From positions 2,599,913-2,663,912 of the forward strand of contig NC_034421.1 of NCBI RefSeq assembly GCF_002078875.1: DNA of 64,000 nt. The letters are read 5' to 3'. Made by a program: the position numbers and the translations under genes. Numbering within the stretch: the stretch's first letter is position 1; every line of letters starts with the position of its first letter. This stretch comes from Numida meleagris. Its lineage: Eukaryota; Chordata; Aves; Galliformes; Numididae. Under the pieces are notes generated by a model that worked only from the letters and a program-made list of their open reading frames with translations, made no database searches and was not told where the DNA came from. This document shows positions 46,101 through 58,800 of this stretch, in pieces.

Positions 46101-47050
46101 GGGTGAATTATATGTATAATCCGAAACAGCAAGGCTTGGGATCTGGATTTTTTTTTTTTTTTAAGAGATTTATCTGTTTATGGAAGAAATGTTAGGACAG
46201 CTACAATGTGCCATAATCCCTCATAAATGGATGTAAATGTAGCATGGAAATATAGTATATAAATTTCTATAAATCACACGTTCTTCACTACAATCTGGGT
46301 ACAATTAGATGATGCTACACTAATAAAGCTCTATACAATTCATTTTCACTCTTAAAAATGCTCTGAAATTCTGTTTCTGGAATAGCATTGGCTCATGCCT
46401 CATTTTCCTTTCCAGCTTCAGCTGGAGGTAAGCTTTATTATTATTATATGAAGACCTAAAGAGAGGGAGACAACTGGTGACGCAGCTTGGGACAATGAGG
46501 AAATTCCAACGTCTCCCCTCTGCAAAAGCGGATATTTACATGCACATGGAATAAATTTACCCATGAGAGATCTTGCTCTTGTGTAGCTTTGAAAGTGTTC
46601 AGACCCAATTACCTTAATAAGACCAATGTTCATTTTTAGCCGCTATCCGTTGACAGCGTTACGCTCCAAATTATACCTGGCATAGCTTTTATCTCAGAGG
46701 TCTGCTCGCCAAAAAAGCCTGGAAAAGGCGGCACAGTAACTTCTTCCAACGAGAATTAAAAGCTGAGGTTTCTCTGGCCAAGGGAAGCAATCAGTCACTG
46801 AAATCAAAAGATCCGTCATCAAAGTAGAAGGCCAGGAACGAATAGCCTTCTAAATCAGTCAAACAATTTAAACATCCCTTTTGTAATTGACAATTTTGTA
46901 ATATTTATTCACAACAGATCTGATTGCTGGATTCCCACTGGCTCCCCTCAGGAGGGTTTGCGTGAAATCAGTTTGAAATGGTGTGTCAATTTTTTTCTGA
47001 AGTCACCATCTGGCTGATAGACTTGAGTCTGTTCTAATACACTGACCCAG
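46101..47050. promoter_or_regulatory. Candidate conserved regulatory region (AT-rich)
   Basis: AT-rich, with a T-tract at 46,149-46,163. TTTTGTAAT repeats at 46,879 and 46,894 (15-base offset), overlapping TAATTGACAATT at 46,884, which also occurs at 26,424. TCATCAAAGTAG near 46,817 is a TCF/LEF-like core. Confidence 0.42.
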
Positions 47051-47900
47051 TGAATCGCTGCTAAACAATTCCCGGGGGTCCCGCTCCTCTCGCAGGCAAT
47101 CCAGGAGAGCGCTGCCGGGCGGGAGTGAGCCTGGCAGGCACATCTGAATGTGTTGTGTTGAGGGATTGTAGAAGAATTTGATTTATGTAAAGAAACAGAA
47201 ATCTTGGGATGGTCTTGTTTTCTCCTGAGCTCGTGCGGTGGTTTCAAATGGGAGGGGAGGTTTGGGCTCAGCTTTAATGACTGGAAACCACCTGAAATTG
47301 TGCTGGGGAGAGGAGAAAATGAATAGCCCTCCTCCCCCTCCAAAAGAACCCCAACAAACCAAACCTCACCAAAAAACCCAAGCCCTCTTAGGTCAACGGT
47401 AAGGAACACAAACGTTTGAAAGCAGCAGACTCTAAAACCCAAGTGACAAAAATAAATCCTGGTGCCATTACATCGTACATCTATTTCAAATATGCGATAG
47501 TGTATAGATGATGCAGGAGTACTGCAAAGTCAGCCCCTCTCTGTGTCAGCAGCAGTCCCTGGGATGAAATACTGTCAGATGCTCTGTGCTCAAAGACAGC
47601 TCAGTTTAACCTATAACGTGAAATTAAGCCGCTGTGTACGTGCTTTGTGTGCTCTCCTCTAGGTCAGCGATGGGTTCCTGTGGCACATGTTGGTAATGAG
47701 ATGCTTCCTCTCACCATCCCCCTGCAAAGGACTGCTGCCACCGCTGTGAACTGTATTTGCTGCCATGCGAGAGCCTCCTTGTCATCGTGTTCCCAGACCC
47801 AGAGCACGTGAGTGCACGCTGTGGGATGGGGCAGCATTATGTATGCACTTGCACATGTGTGTTGGTGTACGTATCCACACATACACACACACACTGAGCA
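47051..47900. other. No specific feature; (CA)n at right
   Basis: GC-moderate sequence. A (CA)n microsatellite runs at about 47,876-47,895. Confidence 0.5.
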
Positions 47901-48190
47901 CATTTCTGCACACTTAGGATGACTAATTTTTTTTGACAGGCGAGCAAATCATCATTACAGCATTTGTTTTTTTTCTGTTCCCATCAATCGTTATTGTATG
48001 TGTGATCGAGTAGAATTTGTCTCTGGCTGCTTGAAAATTTCTTGATCATTTTTCAAGGCTAAATATCACCTCTAGATAAATAGCGCTTACTGTAATCACA
48101 GACATGCTGAAGAGATGATCCCAATACCACTGAAATCACATGGACAGCATTGGCTAGATGGACATCGATTTAAATCCTAAAGGATCATTT
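47901..48190. promoter_or_regulatory. Candidate conserved regulatory block
   Basis: AAATCATCATTACAGC near 47,946, CATCAATCGTTATTGTATG near 47,984, and an 8-base inverted repeat CTTGAAAA (48,030-48,037) / TTTTCAAG (48,050-48,057) around TTGATCA. AGATAAATAGCGCTTAC follows near 48,074. Confidence 0.4.
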
Positions 48191-49100
48191 GTCTCTCAAT
48201 AGAACCCCAGTAAGAGACTGAACATGGTGAGTGTTTCGTAGGGCTTGACCAGGCTACCAAGAATGGGGAAACAAGTGTGGACAGGCGCAGGGCACCTCCA
48301 GGATGTCTCCCTTTACTGCTATATTGAAGGGATCTGGGGAGACTCTGGGGTGCTCCCACACATCCCAAGATCCCCCATTGCTGTGGCTGTCTCTCCAGCC
48401 CATGTCTGCCCACTGGTGAATTCCTTTGTTACTGCGGGGCCAGGCAGGATGGTCACTGCATGCACCACAGACCACAGACAGCTGCAGGACAGAAAGACAA
48501 GCTTGGAAATACCTGCAGGAAAAAAAGCTCTTTGCATCCCTTTTTCTCTCCCTGTTTCTGCTTGGAAACCAAGGGAAGCAGATGGGAGGGAAATAAAAAG
48601 GGCAGATGAGCATTCAAAGTTTTCAGTGAATTGAGGTGGAATTGTGGAAAGGCTGCTCAAGATGTTCTTGGGATTTTTGAATCCTTGCAAGAGGTTTTCG
48701 TGGCTTTGGGGTCATGAAGAAAGATGGGAAGTGCAAGTAAGATGTCCTGCAAGTTTTGGGGTGAGTGACCCTTGCCAAGCCCATGAAACAGGTGAGGAGC
48801 AACCCCGTGCCATGCCCCAGGTACTGCTGGGAGGAGCAGGACAGGAGTGCTATGCTGGGTGCCTCCCTCTCTGCCCCACCAGGGCCAGAAGAGCATCCCT
48901 TCCCTCCTGTCCCCTGCCACCCATCCCCATGGCTGGGTGCCCTGCCTGCATCGGTGCTCAATGTGGGCCCCTGTAGGTGTGGGATGTGTGTCCATCTGCT
49001 CACTGCCACAGACAGATCGCTTTGTGTGGGGCTTTGCCAGCTTTTCCCAGGTTGGGTCTAAAGAGAAAAGCATTTTTCTCAGGAATAGGCTTTTCGTCCT
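48191..49100. other. No specific feature
   Basis: GC-moderate. Overlapping frames up to 138 codons lack domains. Confidence 0.5.
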
Positions 49101-49480
49101 TGAAGGATTCTGCTGTTGTCTCCTTACTCCTCTTAATTGTATAACCCCAAGGTATGCCTCAGATTTACACAGCCTAAATCCAGCCTTATTTGACCATATT
49201 TGTCATTATTCCAATTAATTGTGCATCAACTAATTGTGTAACATGGCTATTTACATGCCAAACCAGGGTCCTCATGCTGTTCTTTGCAGTGTAATTGCTC
49301 TGGCTAAGTGAATACCAGGAATATTCCTGAGGTTTCAACCATTAATCAAGGTCTGCTGAAAGGAATATTAGCACTCTGGGAAATAAAAAAATAATAATTT
49401 TTTTTTTAAAAAGAAAGAAAGATGCTAAATATTAGTGAGATTTTTAAAATTAAAAAGAAGTCTTAAATGCAACAATATGA
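49101..49480. promoter_or_regulatory. Candidate conserved regulatory block (AT-rich)
   Basis: TAATTGTG occurs at 49,216 and 49,231 (15 bases apart), with a further TAATTG at 49,292 and CATTAATCAAGG near 49,341. Ends in an A/T-rich tract. Confidence 0.43.
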
Positions 49481-51380
49481 GTCTGAAGGCCAGGAAGGTC
49501 TGGCCTAGCTTGCAAAGGCCAAGTCCTCTGGAGGTCTGGAGGCTCAGGAGGTGGTTAATGATAAATGAAGGCACAGTGGTTGAGCTTTCTCTTGTTGGTG
49601 CTCATTTTAGGGGTGTTTGGCCAGTGCTGCAAACAGCAACAGTAATGTGTATGGCACAGGGAGCCCAGGTGTCGGTAGGATGGTCTTTTAGAGCTGGATG
49701 TCTTAAGGAATCAAAGTATGGGCTATCCAGGACAACTACACCAAAGTGGGGAAATAATCTGTTGCTGTGGCCATGGGAAGGTGAGGTGCTGCTGCAGGGA
49801 AGGGCTGCAGTGGGAGACGGGGGAGGTTGTTCACCGTGGGGCAGCAGGCCGGACCCTGTGCGGGGCTATCAGGGGACCTGTTGCCTCCTGGGTTGGGGAA
49901 AGAGCTCTCTGCTCTCTGCCTGGTTGGAGAAGACACCCAGGGTGTGAAAGGTCTCACCAAAGCTGTCCAGGCAGTCAATGCTGAGAAATTCTGAGATTGC
50001 TATCCTTAGAACATCCTCAGAAATATTTTGAGAGGGATGAGAGATGAACCACCCCCTGCCATCATCACCACTTGTCTCCCCAGAAGAGCAGAGGCACCCG
50101 GTGATGAATGGTCCCTTTGCTTTGGGCAAGGGAGGATTTTTATTGTCAGCATTGCTTGATGGATATAAGGTTGTCTTGGGAGAAACTAACTCAAGGCTGC
50201 AATGATGGAAAAGATTATTAATGATGAACTACTCCTTGATGAACTACCACTAACTTAGTCAATAACTTAGGGGCAGACTGGTGCTGAAACTCAGCCATTC
50301 CTCTGCTCCTGACTGGCAGCTGGTCCATCACATTTTGCTGCCCTACAATACACAGAAAAAGAATTCCTATTTAGGAGAGCAGCAAGGACATAATCAGGAT
50401 CCTCGAGGTTGGAGCAAGGATCCCCAGTGGAGTAACTAAGACAGTATTCCCCATCACAAGGGGGGTTGCAGGACACGTTGCCTTTTGCCACAGTCTGCTT
50501 TTGGCCACATTTCATTAACCATCCCAAGCTGAAGGGGAGGCCCACAGATGCCCATGGTCCCGTGCTCAGCTTGTTCAACCCAGGCTCTTCAGGGGCTCGG
50601 AGCTCCCGCTCAGCTGCTCCCCTTCCCTCACACTGAGGACGGGCTGTGGCTCTCCTTTCTGCCTCTCTCCACCGAGGATGAAGTGAAAGCAAAGCTGGGA
50701 CTCGGCTGCTGTTTGCAAACAGAGATGAAGACAAACAGATGAGTTCAAGCTGCTGGAAGGAAAACAACTCTCGAGGCTCCTCTGCTTAATGGTGGGAACC
50801 TGAAAGGGTAAACAAAACCCTGGGAAGGTCCTCCTCATTCCCACCACCCCTTGGAGCCCACCAGAGTTTTTCAGTCTTTACCTCCTAGAACGGATTGATT
50901 TCGTGCCAGCCCGTAACTCTGCTGGTGTTGTGGCTGTTTCAGTTAGGGACAGCCAGGTGCTGTGGGCAGAGGAAGAGCTCCCAGCGCTGGGACTGCTCCT
51001 GCCCCCGTTCTCCCAGAGCTGGAGGTCCCGGCTGGGGAAACGTTGTGTTCCTTTCCCATTGCTGCCTTTCTACCGCTGGATCAGTGACCATCCCATACCT
51101 CCAGGTCTACCCGAGCACAAAGATGCACGTGAGGTCTTTGATAACTGCATTTCAGCACCAATTCCCAATGCTTTTTGCCCTCCATTTTGAGATATCCCAC
51201 ACACCTGAAACTCAGCAGGAGACAGCATTATTCCAAAAATTTCTGCGTAGCAAACAACAGGGCGAGGAGGTGCGAGCCTCTCTTATCAAGCCAAACTCCC
51301 CCTCAGACTGAATTGCTGGCACTTGGCTCGGCAGGCTGCTGCATCCTTCCCCATGTGTCAGAGAAGTGAACACAGTATCT
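49481..51380. other. No specific feature
   Basis: GC-moderate sequence with a small AT-rich patch at 50,200-50,265. Frames of up to 170 codons lack domains. Confidence 0.5.
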
Positions 51381-52120
51381 CAGTTCTTTTTTTTTTTTTC
51401 CCCCTTAATTAGCATGAGATTTTACAAAATTCGCCAAGGCAGCCATCCATCTGTTTTGCTGACTTTCAGTAACAATATTTATCACTGCAGAAGTGTCAAA
51501 ACAATAAAACCAGATGACGTTTTATGCAAGGGACTCCAAACTACTTAAAAAAAGGGCCCAACCTTGAAAGCCTCCTGCAGGATTTTGCCAGGAATTGTTT
51601 GCAGACACAAAGCTGAGAGTAATTCCTTCTGTACCAGCATAAATATTTAAAATAAACTGCAGAAGAATTTTCCGAGGGAGGCACGAGGATGGCAGATGCT
51701 TCTCTGTAGCAACTTTGTTCCAAGCAGTCAGGCGAGAAAAAAAAGAAATCCCCCACTCTGATGTGTTTTCCTGGTTTCACCCAAAAGACGATCAATGTTA
51801 ATTTTTGGTGAATGCTTTTCGCATTTCAAAAGAATGCGGTGTGCATTGGTTCGTGCATGTGATTCTTCTTAAGAATTCTAACCTGATCTGCCACGCAGCA
51901 AGAAAGGGGAATTAAAAAAAAAATCTACTTCTTTAACTTTATGCTATTGGAATCACTAGATAAATGAGAATTAATAAATCTGCCCTTCCCATTGTCAGCA
52001 CTGTTTGATTACAGCGCTGCGGAACCCTGTCAAAGGGTGCGTGCAGCACGCTAAGTTCTGCATGTATTCAAATCCTCCATAATGAATTTACCTAACGAAT
52101 TCAAGTGTAGCTGCACTCCC
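51381..52120. promoter_or_regulatory. Candidate conserved regulatory region
   Basis: T-tract at 51,388-51,400, then CCTTAATTAGCATGAG near 51,403, AACAATATTTATCACTGC near 51,471, CAGATGACGTTTTATGC (CRE-like half-site) near 51,512 and, from 51,950, GAATTAATAAATC and CATAATGAATTTACC. Retained CpGs near 52,010-52,050. Confidence 0.43.
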
Positions 52121-53780
52121 CCCTTGCCAGAGCTGCTCTGGCTGCGAGCACTCGGAGCTGTGCTATGGCTGTGGGCATCCCAGAGGGAGCTGAAACCCTG
52201 TTTTGTGGGTGACGGGTGATGCTTTTTTCTGGGAGAAGTGGCTTTGCTCAGACAAGGATGTGCTCAACCCACACTGGGGTTGAACACTGGTGCTCATTCT
52301 TTACCCACTCTTTGGCAGTCTGGGATTTCAAAGCCATAGTGTTTGAGCAATATAATTTCTGGAGATTCTGCTCCCACATCTCTTGACCCCCTGGTGCTAA
52401 GGGATCTTGAAGGATGTGTGGGTCTCAGCTCCAGCAGGGAGCAGGATGCATGGTGCTTTGGCATGTGTGGGTACTGCCCCCAGTTTGGGTTCATGCAAGA
52501 GCATCCCAGCAAGCAGTGAGCAAAGCCTGCAGGTAAATCTGCTCACAAAGGAGCTTCTTCCCCAGCACCAGGACCAGCGTGAGCCAGTGTGTCCTGCCTC
52601 AAAGGGGCAGGAGAGCCTGAACCCTGCGGAGCTGGGCTGAGCTTGGTGCTGATTGCAGGCATCTGTCTTCTCCTGACAGCTCTGCCTGTTAGCAGAGCAA
52701 GTCTGCTGCTTAATTTACCTGACTTGTTAACAGCTCCCTGTTTTGAAGTTGTGGGAAGTGGCTGATTTCACATTTACAGTTGAAGCATTGAACTCCCATT
52801 GGGTGGCTAATATTCACAAATAAATCTGGTGATCTGTCCACTGCTGCGGGAGCCCATGGGGACACTGATCAGTGTGTATCACGGTGCATATCACCACGTT
52901 TGGGTGGAAAGATTGATGAGAAAGAGGAGCATGAAGCTGGCTGGCCATGGGCCAGGAGTTCCTCAAACAGAAAGTCTGAAGGAAATCTCTGCCAAAGAAA
53001 GCAGGGTCGGGAGCTTGCTCAGCCCCATGCAGGGGTGCAAGGGGCTTGCTCCGGACACTGCTGTTTGCAAGAGGCTCCAGCACCATGTTGCCGCCATTTA
53101 TGGCTGGGAGAGAAGCAGAGTGCTGTGACAGGGTGGGCTGGTTTGCATATTCCAGCCTTGGATCCCCCAGTTTTCTTGGGTATGGCCCCATCCTGACAGT
53201 AAGGGCTTAGGGAGATGCAGAGCAGAGCATGTTGTGCACAATCACAACATGCATCTCTGGTGGGGAAATTGGCTCTTGGGAGCTTTGGCACAGGCAGACG
53301 TCACACCCAATAGCAGCAAGATGAGTAACAAATCTTGGGAGTCTCTTATCATTAATTGCCCACCTGCATCATCCAACACATCAATAACCAGCAGTCCTGG
53401 GAACTGCAGGAGAGGAAAACACAGCTTGTGCACCTGGGGCATCCCAAAACAGCCCATGTGTGACGAGCAGGTTCACCATTCCTTGCACAACACACAGGGG
53501 AGCCCTAGGAAGGTGCTGGTCCTCCACTATTCCTGAGCCCCTTCCCCATCTGCTGCACCAAGTGGAGAGGGACCAAGGGTTGGTCCGACTGTGCAGCAAC
53601 CCCTGGAGCACAATCAACCATGTGCCTGCATGAAGGAGAGATATGCAACTCCACCTGAAATTAGGCATTCTGGGATTGTAAATGAGTTTAGAGTGAGGGC
53701 CAGCAGGTTGCAGGCATCCCGGCAGAGCAGCGGATAGTCAGTGGGCTGTCCTCTACAGGGAAGGTGTTAAATCCTTCTTG
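52121..53780. other. No specific feature
   Basis: GC-moderate sequence. Confidence 0.5.
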
Positions 53781-54400
53781 GAGTGCTGACAAAAGGAGTT
53801 ACAGCCCATATGTTTATTGCCAGAAAAATAATAAATAATAGCATTGTTTTAGCCAAGGCTAATGGCAATCAAAAGCTTCAGAGGGGTGCTCTTGCCCTTG
53901 GGAGTGGGCATGCAGGGGAGGGGGTAATGCTTGGCCACAGCCTTGCAATCAAATGATCAGAGCCAAGACGACAGGAGCCAAAAACTTCCTGTGATCTCAA
54001 TGGGATGAGGATGTGGTCCTCCACCTGACCTGGTGTCCACCAGCCCTGCAGATCTGAGGAGATCCCACGTCTGGCCCTGCCTGCCCACACTGCACTGTGA
54101 GCTCTGAGGCCTCTCCAACTGCAAGAGTAAAAAGGACAGTGTTGACAAGTGAATGAGCACATGGAATCAGAGTGGAGGGAGGAAAACCACACCGAGAAAT
54201 AGCCCCGGTGGTGCTGCCCAGTCAGCCTTGCACAAGGAACAGCCAGCAGTGTGGCTTGGCTGCACTGTGCTCTCTTTTGCATTAACTACTTCTGTGTGCT
54301 ACCGTGTAATGCATTATTGTTTTTATTGTTCCTGTTGTAAATACACCTAGAGGCATCTCATAAGTGGAATTAATTAGAGTTGTTTAATTCATCAGTTAAG
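53781..54400. other. Mixed sequence with small AT-rich patches
   Basis: AAATAATAAATAATAGC near 53,826 and GGAATTAATTAGAGTTG near 54,366 are isolated AT-rich words. Confidence 0.35.
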
Positions 54401-55590
54401 TGCACAGCACAGGCTCTCTGCTCGCCAGGGAGGCGTGGATGGCTGCGGTCAGGGCAGTGCACGACACACACATCAATGTGTGGTCACGTTTGCTGTGCTG
54501 TGCCCGCGGCACCAGCTCTCCAGATCCCCTGATCTCCTGTTCTCAGCTTCAACCTCAGCAGTGCCCTTTTCCTCAAAAGTTCATCTCGAAATTAAACAGT
54601 TGCAAGAAAATTTTGGGAAGGTTTGTCTAGGAGAGGACAGCAGGGTGGAGCAGGTTGGATGCAGGGCTTGCAGATGAGGTTTACGAGCTTGTCCAGCCCA
54701 GGCTGCCCTGGCTGGAGGCTACACCACAACTGAACAAACACAGCAGGTCAATACATCACAGGGCATGCACATGAAAGGGAAGGGGAATAAATGTCCTGTC
54801 AGCAGTGCTGGGCAAACCCTTGATGCTCGGGACATCTCCAGGGCTGGGAACTTTCCCGTCCTGAGGATGCTGTTGTTTGCTCAGAGCCTTGATAAAGCAT
54901 GGAGGAAGTGGGAAAAAGAGTGAAATAACTCCATGATGAGCAATGATTATTACCATAGGCACCCACAGGCATAACTGGAGAGGGTACTGTGATGCTCTGC
55001 TCCCAGGGCACGGCTGGCACCGGCCGCAGCTCTGTGCACAGCGGTGATGGAGCAACCAGGAAGGAGACCCAGGGCAGGAGCAGCCAGGCTTGGGAGAGAA
55101 ACATTTCCCACAATCCTTCCCCACATCTGCAGCAGCAGCAAAGGGATCATTTTTCTCCCCAGCCATCACGGCTGCTAAATCACGGCTTGAAGGACTTTCC
55201 AGGAATGTAAATCGCCCCATCAATCCCGGCCCTGCTCCCACCCACCGCGCTGCTGGCTGGCTCTGGAATGGGTCGTCACCCACTCCCTGTGCTGGGGACT
55301 GCTCCCCACATGATGATGATGCTTGAAAAGTTGTGGGGATCCCAAGCCATGGGCACATTTGGGGATGGACCAAAGCAAACCTACAACGAAAACCACTATG
55401 TACCATTCCTTGGTCCTTGAAGACCCTGGTCCAATTGCTGATGTTCCCATGAGCTGCAGCATCTCCATTGTTCCCCCTCCAGAAGAGGAGCTATCAGGAC
55501 AAAGTCTGAGCTGGGCTGTGAGTGCCTTGCTGCGAGAAGCTCACATATGGTCACCAGGCCTTGTTCTGAATTAATCCCATCTGGAAGGAG
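54401..55590. other. No specific feature
   Basis: GC-moderate. A 216-codon minus frame at 54,756-55,406 overlaps two other frames and shows no domain. Confidence 0.5.
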
Positions 55591-56590
55591 CAAAAATGCA
55601 GGAAAAAAAAAAAAGAAAAGAAAAAGATCACATAATGTAGATGGCATTGGGATTTGAGTAGCGGTTTAAAGAACACCCCACCTTTCACCCACCCTGAGGA
55701 CACCACGAGCATCTTCAGAAGGCGATGTCACATCCTTCTTCAGGCAGCTGCCATCAGTTAGTGCAGAGCGGGAAACATTCACAACAAGATGGGAAAAAAT
55801 AATGATTGAAGAAAACCCAGTGAAGCCCCATGTGATAATAAAGGCTGGCTCTAACTAACAGTTGCTATTCAGACATTGTTAATGATATTATAAGCACTAC
55901 CATGTGCTAGGCAAGCTGTGACACGCACCCCGGTGGACATATGGATAATAAGATCACATGCCTATTTCAATCAAAGGCATAAGTATGAACTTGATCTGAA
56001 TCGGAAGGAAGCCCAAGCAAGTGGTAGCTTTGGGAAAGCAAGCTCCTGCTCCATTTCCTGGTGACTTAGCTCTTGCTGGAGCTGCTAAAGATTGAGGGGC
56101 TTGGATGCTTTATCTTGATTCACCTCCTCTGCATGGCGAGTTGCTCCAGCCCGCACCTGAGCAGAGCCAAAATCACGGGCAGCTCACTGTCATTAGAAAC
56201 ACTAGAACATAATCACCAAATTTAATGCCTTTATCACTGCTCAATGGATCAGCGAACAGAGGAGCTAAAAGAAAGACAATTAGAAGCGTTAGTCTATGCT
56301 AAATTTTTCTTCCATCGCCTTGCTTTTGTCTAAAGAGTTATTCATTCCCTAATTGTGAAATGTAATTTTGTTTGGAGGCTTTTCTTCTGTTTGTTTTGTC
56401 GTGTGGCTAATGCAGTTATTTGCTGCACACAGCCTCTTTTCTCCTGCTCAGCCCGTTTAATGGAATTCTTCAGCAGCTTTGATTTAAAACCATTTTGCTT
56501 TAGTGACCAGCACATTTCTGCAAGGGGGAATCAGATTGTTCCCTGAATTTCTGAGTCATATTTTGCCTGGCAAGGTTCACTCTTTTAAAT
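55591..56590. promoter_or_regulatory. Candidate conserved regulatory region (AT-rich)
   Basis: A-rich tract at 55,598-55,624. GTTAATGATATTATAAGC near 55,879 and ATGCCTATTTCAATCAAAGG (55,958-55,977) include a TCF/LEF-type ATCAAAGG and a 6-base inverted pair ATGCCT/AGGCAT. Further right, CACCAAATTTAATGCC near 56,214 and GCAGTTATTTGC near 56,412. Confidence 0.42.
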
Positions 56591-57820
56591 GCATGTTTTC
56601 ACGAAGGCTTTTTATCCAGTGGTTTTAGCTTCAGCGGAGACAAATCTCAGCAAGAAGCAGCATCTTCCCCCCATTCCCACTCTGGGCTGGGCCACAGGCA
56701 GTGACAGACCTTCCCCTGCTTTGTTCAGAGAGCCCCATGTTGTGCCTCGGAAAGGGCTGCACACGGGCGGACCCCTAGGAGCTGTTTTCGGTACATCCTA
56801 AGCCACACCTGAAAGTTGTTTTTTCCACTCCAAGTGTTTAACTCGAAGGCCTCCTACAGCTCCAGAGCCCCGCTGAGCCTGGATGGCAATGCAGGGAGTG
56901 AGTAAATTGCCCTTTTAGCACGTTCTCACCAACAAGAGGATTTTCAGTCCTAGCTCCCCCCTCAATGTGAAATCCAGAGCGAAGGGAGACTGATTTAAAA
57001 CCAATCACTAACACTTAGACGGAGCCCTTCGTTCGACCATCCCAAGCCTCGTCTTAGACTATTGAATCAATCCTGTCTCCACTTTTGCCTTTGCTAAGTA
57101 ACAAACCAAATCAGGCAGCGGCACGGTCTGCTCTAATTGACTGAGCTGCACGAGCGTAGCCATGCCGCAGGATGTGGCCATCAGCTGTGCTGTGCTGGGG
57201 AGACAAACCGTGCGAAGCTATTGATAAATCCCAGGCTGAAGAAAGGAGGGCAGGACCAGACCTGGGTGCTGAGGTTTGGGGACACTCCTCTATAGGGAGT
57301 GCAGCTTGCAGGGGCACCTATGTTGGGTGGCCAGAGGTTGGGTGGCTTCTTTGTGCCAAGACCATGCATGGTTATTGGGCTCAGCCCATATGGATCTGAG
57401 ACCACACGTGGGGCAGTTCAGCTTGTCTTTAGGATGCATCTGAAAGGCATTGGGATTCATCTGATCTTAAAAGCTGTTTCCACACCAAAGCCATTTCGTT
57501 TCCCTGAAAGATGGAATTTCCAACCCAATTGTGTTGAACTCACTGAAAACACCTCTGCTATCTGTCCATCTTGTCTTCAGTGCACACCTGTCTCCGCAGT
57601 ACAGCCCCTCCAGTTTCCTTGAAGCACACTGTTTCCAAGATTGACAGGCCCCAAGACATTTCCACACCAAGCCCACCCGCTGCTTCTTGCCTTTTCCCTT
57701 TGTTCTTTTGAAGATGGGCTTTCAGGCTCCTGAGCATGTGTTGAAGACGAGCTTATTAACAAGCACCTCTAGAAAGAGGAGGAAAGGGGAAACCGGGGAG
57801 AGACAAATGCGAGGCAGGAT
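56591..57820. other. No specific feature; small AT-rich patch near 56,990-57,115
   Basis: TTTAAAACCAATCACTAACAC near 56,993 and GAATCAATCC near 57,064, otherwise GC-moderate. Confidence 0.4.
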
Positions 57821-57821
57821 G

Positions 57822-57884
57822 AACTGATGGTTGGACTAGAGGATCTTAGTGGTCCTTTCCAACCTTAATGATTCTACGATTCTA
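57822..57884 (+). mobile_element. CR1 LINE 3' tail, plus strand
   Basis: GGTTGGACTAGAGGATCTTA, GGTCCTTTCCAACCTTAATG and ATTCTACGATTCTAGG match the CR1 3' end and octamer tail. Only about 63 bases remain. It is the only CR1 copy here on the plus strand. Confidence 0.93.
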
Positions 57885-58300
57885 GGAGGGAAAGCTACAT
57901 AGAACAAGAGTCTTTACAGATGCATTTACCCAGCAGAGCCTGAATTATACAGCGATTGCTGTGGTCACACAAGGCAGGGGCCAGTGAGCCTGCGTTTCTG
58001 GCTTGTCTGGAGGGAGCTGGCTGGAGGGAGCTTTACTGGGGGGCGGTGGGGCTGGGCAGGGCTGGGGCTGCCCATCCGGGGACCATGTTTTGGGTTTTTT
58101 CCTTTGCAAAGCTGAACTATCTCCAATTTTGGAGCCACTGCAACAGCCCTGGGGTCACTGTAGTGGCTTTAACCTCTGTAGAGCTGTGCTTCTGGGGAGA
58201 GAAGATCTGCCTGTCCATCTCCCTCAGGCTGCTGTTACAAACCCTCGGCTCCTCCAGGAGGAGAAGGGAAATCACTTACTGGTGTGGCTGGGAACAGGTG
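57885..58300. other. No specific feature
   Basis: GC-moderate sequence. Confidence 0.5.
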
Positions 58301-58800
58301 TGTGAAAATCAGCACCCAGGCACCCGCTCCAACAACGTTGTTTTTTCCTTGCGTTCCATAAATCAGCACTCTAATCTTTCACTGTCCAGCGAGGTCTCTC
58401 ACTGGGAGGGTGATAAATTGCCCTCCAGCCCCTGACAGCTGCTGGGAAATCACTCACGGCCCGAGACAAACCTCTAAATCTGACATTATAGAGTGTTGAA
58501 AGGAAGAATGTCTGTTTTTATAACCTACCTCAGTTATAATAAATATTTAAAATCCACATTAACATCCTCTTATAGTTACAATCTGCCCTCTATGGAACAG
58601 TGTCCAACTTAGATTTAATTAGCAACTGAACCTTTCCAGCCCAAGCTCCCAGTTAGGCTGAAGACCCAAATCTCCAGTGAGAAGCCTCTGTTTTCTTAAA
58701 CTACCTGCACTGTAATAAATATCAGCCATGTCGCCAGGCAGCCCTGCTGGAGACAGTGCTCTTTTTGTCTTCTCAAAGGCCAACATTTAATTTAAATGAT
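58301..58800. promoter_or_regulatory. Candidate regulatory block with an internal diverged duplication
   Basis: AT-rich. Segments 58,512-58,546 and 58,688-58,722 align without gaps at 27 of 35 positions, sharing CTGTTTT, CTACCT and TAATAAATAT. AGATTTAATTAGC lies between them near 58,611. Confidence 0.45.

Noticed and set aside
54756..55406. 216-codon minus-strand open frame
   Set aside because: Overlaps open frames in other phases, no domain, no splice context.
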